Source: Morchella semilibera (lineage: Eukaryota > Ascomycota > Pezizomycetes > Pezizales > Morchellaceae). From it: a DNA stretch of 64,000 nt. Each line of letters begins with the position of its first letter. The first letter of the stretch is position 1. The notes beneath the pieces were generated by a model. It saw nothing but the letters and a program-made list of their open reading frames with translations. It was not told where the DNA came from and made no database searches. The position numbers were made by a program, and so were the translations under genes. The DNA is taken from assembly GCA_009192285.1 (NCBI GenBank), contig WBVU01000004.1, positions 3,432,001 through 3,496,000 on the forward strand. The letters are read 5' to 3'. This document shows positions 59,062 through 64,000 of the stretch, one piece after another.

Positions 59062-59500
59062 GGGTGAAGGGTCAATATCTACCAGATCCATTCACTATTG
59101 GCTTTCAATCCCCACCAGAGCTAGAAAACCGATACTTCCTCCTCAATAGGATCAGTTAGCTCCTATATGACTGCTGAGACAATACAAAGTAATATTTCAG
59201 CAACAAGTAATACGAGTAGGAGACCGCTCCTCCCGAAGATGTGCGAGTCAGGAATCATCAAATTCTCGAACTCGCAATCCTATTTAGAACGCGGCATTCA
59301 CATCATCCTTCCTTCTTCTTTGGGGCCAACAAAGGTTCTTGGTTGGGGGCTAGAGCCACATCGTGTCTCCTCAAAGGCACTGAGGACCGACGCTGTGTCT
59401 GGGGGTCCTGAAAGCACCTGTTTACCAGAGTGCGCGCGGGGACGTGCAGATCATAACGAGCCATGGCACCCGGCGAGGGAAGCAAAGGATATACAATATA
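59062..59500. other. Intergenic before MITE
   Basis: Contains the possible downstream remnant of the previous gene (59067-59160) and otherwise nothing supportable. Confidence 0.5.
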
Positions 59501-59835
59501 CAGTGAAACCTTGCTATAACGGTACACTCGGGACCGGAATTTTGTACCGTTAGAGAAAGATTACCCTTATATAAGAGGTGCTGGTGCGGAAGGCCGGGCA
59601 AAAAGGACCGAGAAGTGCTACCGTTATCCGTTATCCCTTAAGCTGGCAGTAAATGCTGACCCCCAGAAAGAAGCAAAGGTTGGTGGCGTTTGCTCACAGA
59701 TCTTGTTATCTTTCTTATCAAATAATTGATCTCCCATACAAAATCTGGGTCTCTATTATAGGGGGTCAGCACCGCCATCTCAAGTGATAGGAAAATTACC
59801 CTTATAGAAGGTACCGTTATAGCAAGCTTTCGCTG
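59501..59835. mobile_element. Pogo/Tc1-mariner-like MITE, copy 1, with nested insertion
   Basis: The ends CAGTGAAACCTTGCTATAAC and (inverse) GTTATAGCAAGCTTTCGCTG are terminal inverted repeats. The element is flanked on both sides by TA (59499-59500 and 59836-59837), the duplication made by Tc1/mariner/pogo transposases. There is no transposase frame, so it is non-autonomous. The interior matches copy 2 (GAAGGCCGGGCAAAAAGGAC, GAGAAGTGCTACCGTTAT) until a second element interrupts it. Confidence 0.85.
59636..59785. mobile_element. Foldback element nested in the MITE
   Basis: A segment of about 150 bp is absent from the sister copy at 60171-60343. Its ends CTTAAGCTGGCAGTAAATGC (running on to TGACCCCC) and GGGGGTCAGCACCGCCATC (running on to TCAAG) are imperfect inverted repeats. 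It appears to have inserted into an older MITE. Confidence 0.75.
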
Positions 59836-59837
59836 TA

Positions 59838-60170
59838 ACACCAATTCACACTTAGGTTGATAATCATGTCGGTATGTTCTAAGCGAAAACTATGCTTCCA
59901 ATTGCCTCTGCTTCCCCGTTCAATAATCAAAGGAGCGAAAAGTAACAATGGATCAGATCCAAATGCCATTCGGTATGGTGACTCAGGCTCCCCAAGGGCA
60001 CTTCAGGTCGATAGGTCGTCGGGTATTTACGTCATAAGATCTAGTAAATAGATTCTCTCGACCAGTTTTCAACATTGGGCCATAAATATTCCAGGGCTCA
60101 ACCTAACGGAAGGGGGTTTTTAGTTGAAAGAACAAAGGTTCGTTGCCACGGCAGCTTGTAGCTACATATA
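59838..60170. other. Spacer between the two MITE copies
   Basis: No coding support. A short plus-strand frame (59857-60051) lacks motifs. Confidence 0.5.
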
Positions 60171-60343
60171 TAGCGAAAGCTTTCTATAACGGTACGCTCA
60201 GGACCAGAATTTGGTACCGTTATATAGAGGTTACCCTTGTATAAAAGGTACTAGTGCTGAAGGCCGGGCAAAAAGGACTGAGAAGTGCTACCGTTATAGA
60301 GAGAAAACCTTATAGAAAGTGCCGTTATAGCAAGCTCTCGCTG
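60171..60343. mobile_element. Pogo/Tc1-mariner-like MITE, copy 2 (empty form)
   Basis: 173 bp. Ends TAGCGAAAGCTTTCTATAAC and the inverse of CAGCGAGAGCTTGCTATAAC, with TA on each side (60169-60170, 60344-60345). Colinear with copy 1 apart from the nested insertion, in the same orientation. Several transitions separate the two copies. Confidence 0.85.
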
Positions 60344-63300
60344 TACCAACTCGTGCCTAGTCTTGCATCTGTTCTTTGGTAGGAAACTTGTTCGGCAGAA
60401 TCATGTGACTACATATAAGTTTGAGTGCGGATGCGCTGACTGTAACGTTGATTGATTTATAATAAAAACTGGCATGGGGCATTTAAATACATACAATAAG
60501 AGACTAAAAGAGAAACGAATGTGGGGGTACGTGACTCTGAAAGGAAAGACAGTAGTCCTAACTATTTATTTATTTATTTATACTTCATCAGTAGTCCTTT
60601 CTTCTAATCCGGCAGATGAGGCTGGGAACGAGTTCAGCTCCCGAGCATAAATAAACATTCCTCCTCTGAGATTAGCGCCTCATATGAGCCACATATATAA
60701 AATTCTATAGATACCTATCAGTATACCTCAATTCGCTCTCTCTAATGATGTCTTAGTACGCAAATCCTAGATTCCATATTATAAGACTAGACTGGTTCCC
60801 TTCACCGCCTCTAACCTCCTTTTTTCTTCTTTTTTTTGAGACTTATCAGTCTAGAAATATTGACTACTTAGCTTAGAAATGATTATAACATTCAAACACG
60901 GTTGGCACTAGAGGGGGTTGAGTACTACGAGCCAATCCCGCAGGGAAAGAACAGTGATAGGAAAAACAAGCTGGTCAGTTAAAGGGACGGCACACAGACC
61001 TTTTACCAGGGAGATACTTGTCTTGACTGTAAGTGGGATGGGGTTTGAACGGCTTTTAGACTACGCTACTGATCCGACTTTGGTTAAATTCAGCTCCTAA
61101 GTATAGTTTCCTTCCCTCTCCTCCTCTTCTTCCTCCTCCTCCCCTTAGTGGCAGAAGCACGCTCAAGCCTCCCAGAAAAGCTTGTCAAAGGCGGTCTCGG
61201 CAGTCTCGGCGTTCTTGGAGTTGGTATTGAAGCTGGTCTTGGAGGTGGTCTAGCTTGTCCCGTTGATGGAGTCTTCAAGTGCTATGCTGTCTAGAATGGC
61301 TGTTCTAGTCTTAGAGATAGGGGGTGTCATAAACCCCCTGCTTGGTAGTGGTTATTGGAAGGTTGGACATTGTTGGAATTGGTTCGAAGGTGGTACGGTC
61401 TTTGGTTTTGGATAGAACACACTTCAGGCCTAGGTTTGGACTTCGTTCCCGGCAAGCGCTGGATTTCATTTATTAAACTTTGTACTTACCTTGTAATTAG
61501 GAGTCTACTCGTTCTAGGCCGGTGACTCGCTGGTGTTATAGCGCCTAGGGGGGTATTGGGCTACCAGCTAGAGATGTAATTGTTGTTGTTGGAATATCGA
61601 TATATACTGCATGTATCTTTAAAATCTAGACCTAAAGAGTGGAGTTCTAGCTATGACATGGCATATACTACGTGTATAGATACATGTATTTTACCCATGC
61701 CAGCACCTGGTGTCAAAACCCTTTTGTTATTTACATGTATTTCCTATGGCCCTAGTTTTCCTAAGTACGGGCCGGGCTCGGTTGTATTATGCTTTGGGTT
61801 TAATTCTTCGTTTTCTTTTCCACACAGGCGTAGTTTATCATATATATCGAACGTTCGTTCATATGTGCATATATACATGTACTTGTAGATACATGTACAG
61901 TACCAAAAAGCGGGTGTATCTAGTACGTACCTTATCTGTCAGAATACCATGCATGACACTCCGGTATTGCTACAGCATTGCTATGGTATAATGGCCGAAA
62001 TTGCGATTTAATTCGGAAGTTTTTCACGATACCGTATCTATTACATCCCCTTTTCTGGTACTGTATGTATATATGTAGGTAGTACATAACCAATCATCCC
62101 TTCTCCACTTTTGCCATTCTTTCATGCAGGGCGATAGAGGATCGGATGTGGTCGATCCGCCGGGGCCCGGGTTCTCTTACGCCACGGGTAACTTTAATCA
62201 CTACATGTACCCCCTCTTCCTTGCATCAGCTGTACACGTACAGCTGTGCTATGAAAGGTCCCGCCGCGTCCGGCTCCCGGCAAGTAACAATTGACCCAGC
62301 AAGAGCGATATTTATACTTCATACATAGCAATGGTAGTCCTCATTCTCTAGTAATAGTTGGTTATGTACATTCCAGGCCATAATCGGAATCTGCTTCTAG
62401 TAATTACTCTCAGTAAATAAGTGCTTACACCCCTAATCACAGAAATCAAGCAACTTTCAAATCCTCGAGTTTTGGCGGTATACTACATGTATGGTTCTGG
62501 TCCATCATACATGTGCAATCGAGCCAATGACCGCCCCCCCCCATATATACATGTAGCTAATCTCTTCCCTACGTACCTCACTTCACCATCTGTTCCACCT
62601 ATAATCAGGACAGGATATCCATTAAAAAACCTATCGTTCCCAATAAACAATAATATTGCCCCAGGCTTGAATCTAAAAGGGATACCGCCGCTGGACTCTA
62701 GCTTCGTGAATGTATGAAGTATCAATTATTTGGCTTCGTGGGGCTAGGTGAGAGGCGGTGCACGTGAGTGATGATCTATGATTCGACCCCACTCCCTGGT
62801 CACAATCTAATAACGGCTATAGAAACAACCAGTTATACAAAGCTTTCTACTCGTGTTGAACTGGGTAATATATCAAGTTATTTACGTCCAGAAAGAATTG
62901 ATCTATCTAGGCGTGCAGTTGTGTGTGCGGTATTGGGACAGATTTGGACAGATTTGGCCTGGGCAGACCAGTGGTAAACCTTGCTAACGTATGAAGTAAC
63001 TTTACAGATCGTTTTCCATCCTCTAAACTCGGATACCTTACTTAGATTTGATTCAACAGGCACGACCTACCAACTGTCAGCCAGCTAGCTATATTAACCC
63101 TCCCTGAGGTCGAGTACTACGTTACTCATTATATTAGGCTAATTATTCAAAGGGCTTTCTTTATATAGCATACCCTGCAACTACTCTATAGTATATCCCC
63201 CTCGGTCATGTCTGATACCAACTCTTGCATCCAATGCTACTTAAGTACGTAACCGAAACTGGAGTGGTAGGACCCCTGGGTAACTTTACACTATCAGCAC

Positions 63301-63534
63301 GGGAACTTCCGCTTCACTGGAAAGTGCCGCTAGATTTCGTAACTGTTATGGTTTGATATGTGCAATTGGTAAGGTAACCCCCCACCCATCTAATTTACAG
63401 CACAGCTCCTACATAAAGAGGAAAAAAAAAAAGTTGCTTGTCGCTGTGTTTGAAAGGTAAATAATGAAATTAGTAAAAAGGAAAAGCAAACCGTACACGC
63501 CGTCCCAAGAAAAATAATGAAACTAGACGAGGAA
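60344..63534. other. Intergenic interval with possible orphan exons
   Basis: Eight TACATGTA palindromes lie between 61681 and 62548. Two stretches look like isolated exons, at 61146-61294 and 62130-62296 (both described in the findings), but I could not build a full gene around either. The remainder is AT-rich without coding support. Confidence 0.5.
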
Positions 63535-64000
63535 TTATCGCTTTCCAGCGCCTTTCCCAAATGACAGACTATACCCTCCTGTCTTCTCATCCTTCACACA
63601 CCCGAAACTATCCGTGCTCAGTCCAAATGGCCTCAGCAATCCATTACCCAGCTTCGAGCGCAAAGCAGGTTAGCAAACCATTCTCTTGTATCTCCTTCAA
63701 CATGGGAGAACTCACATCCTTCAACTTCCCCAAAACCTCACACGTATCCTTGTCTTTTGCTTCCTCAATCCGTCTCGGCAACCATTTGACCTTCTCCTCT
63801 AAGTCGCTCTTTTCTTTCTCAGTCAAGCCCTCGCCATTCTTCTCTAGCAAAGTCATATAGTCCTCATATGCACCCTGTAAGCTTGACCAGCCACCTACAG
63901 CCTCTCTACCCTTCGCACGGCGGTACAGAGCTTTCGGCCATCCAGGCCGACCTTCCAGCGCTTTTGAAGCGCTTTTTACAGCCTCTGCGGGGTTTTGCAG
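63535..64000 (-). CDS. TTC1-like tetratricopeptide repeat protein, C-terminal part (5' end beyond window)
   Basis: Minus strand. The upstream exon runs from beyond 64000 to 63716. A 64-bp intron (63715-63652, donor GTGAGT, branch TGCTAAC, acceptor CGAAG) joins in phase to the last exon, 63651-63535. The visible 134 residues begin inside a TPR helix pair (PAEAVKSASKALEGRPGW, then PKALYRRAKGRE). A linker and LPRRIEEAKDKDT follow, then the signature LGKLKDLGNGLLRPFGLSTD at the exon junction. The end is GGYSLSFGKGAGKR. The LGKLKDLGN..L.PFGLSTD block is characteristic of TTC1 and its fungal homologues, which are TPR co-chaperone-type proteins that bind Hsp70/Hsp90 or Ras-family GTPases. Without the intron, the protein would end in an unrelated short tail. 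The missing N-terminal TPRs are outside this window. Confidence 0.85.

Overview
The window looks like nuclear DNA of a filamentous ascomycete (Pezizomycotina). The genes are split by short introns, mostly about 50-90 bp, with GT/AG ends and CTAAC/CTGAC-type branch sites. They encode a 12-exon fungal NAD-dependent glutamate dehydrogenase, a HEI10-type meiotic RING protein, a NirA/NIT4-like Zn2Cys6 factor, a cytochrome P450 and a TENA/THI-4 protein. I cannot place the class or species from sequence alone.

Layout. 1-5.7 kb: AT-rich, no gene seen. 5.75-6.75 kb: a two-exon secreted, probably GPI-anchored protein. 8.57-9.29 kb: a 239-aa protein of unknown function behind a long ATC microsatellite. 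9.3-14.2 kb: gene-poor. 14.23-16.21 kb: a seven-exon P450 with two frame shifts. 18.0-18.9 kb: a decayed protein kinase. 18.9-30.4 kb: gene-poor, with foldback repeats. 30.45-32.97 kb: a Zn2Cys6 regulator with one frame break. 33-39 kb: small dispersed repeats. 39.19-39.95 kb: a coiled-coil/CCHC zinc-knuckle protein. 44.65-46.07 kb: HEI10-like, convergent with the NAD-GDH at 46.98-50.76 kb on the minus strand. 52.37-53.16 kb: GC-rich TENA/THI-4 protein. 53.6 and 58.9 kb: two candidate micro-genes. 56.05-56.34 kb: a GC-rich small membrane protein, minus strand. 59.5-60.35 kb: two TA-flanked MITEs, one carrying a nested insertion. 63.5-64 kb: the 3' end of a TTC1-like TPR protein on the minus strand.

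The genes do not form an evident cluster or shared pathway. The P450, the regulator and the TENA protein are separated by many kilobases and by housekeeping genes, so I do not call a biosynthetic cluster. GDH (glutamate catabolism) and a NirA-like regulator both touch nitrogen metabolism, but nothing in the sequence links them.

The most unusual signal is the 8-bp palindrome TACATGTA. I counted about 54 copies by eye where chance predicts about one. Nearly all are intergenic, in the manner of a highly iterated palindrome. The gene-poor DNA also holds several foldback (MITE-like) families and eroded genes, so much of what looks empty is old inserted or decaying sequence. All exon models were built by hand from splice signals and reading frames, with no transcripts and no database search.
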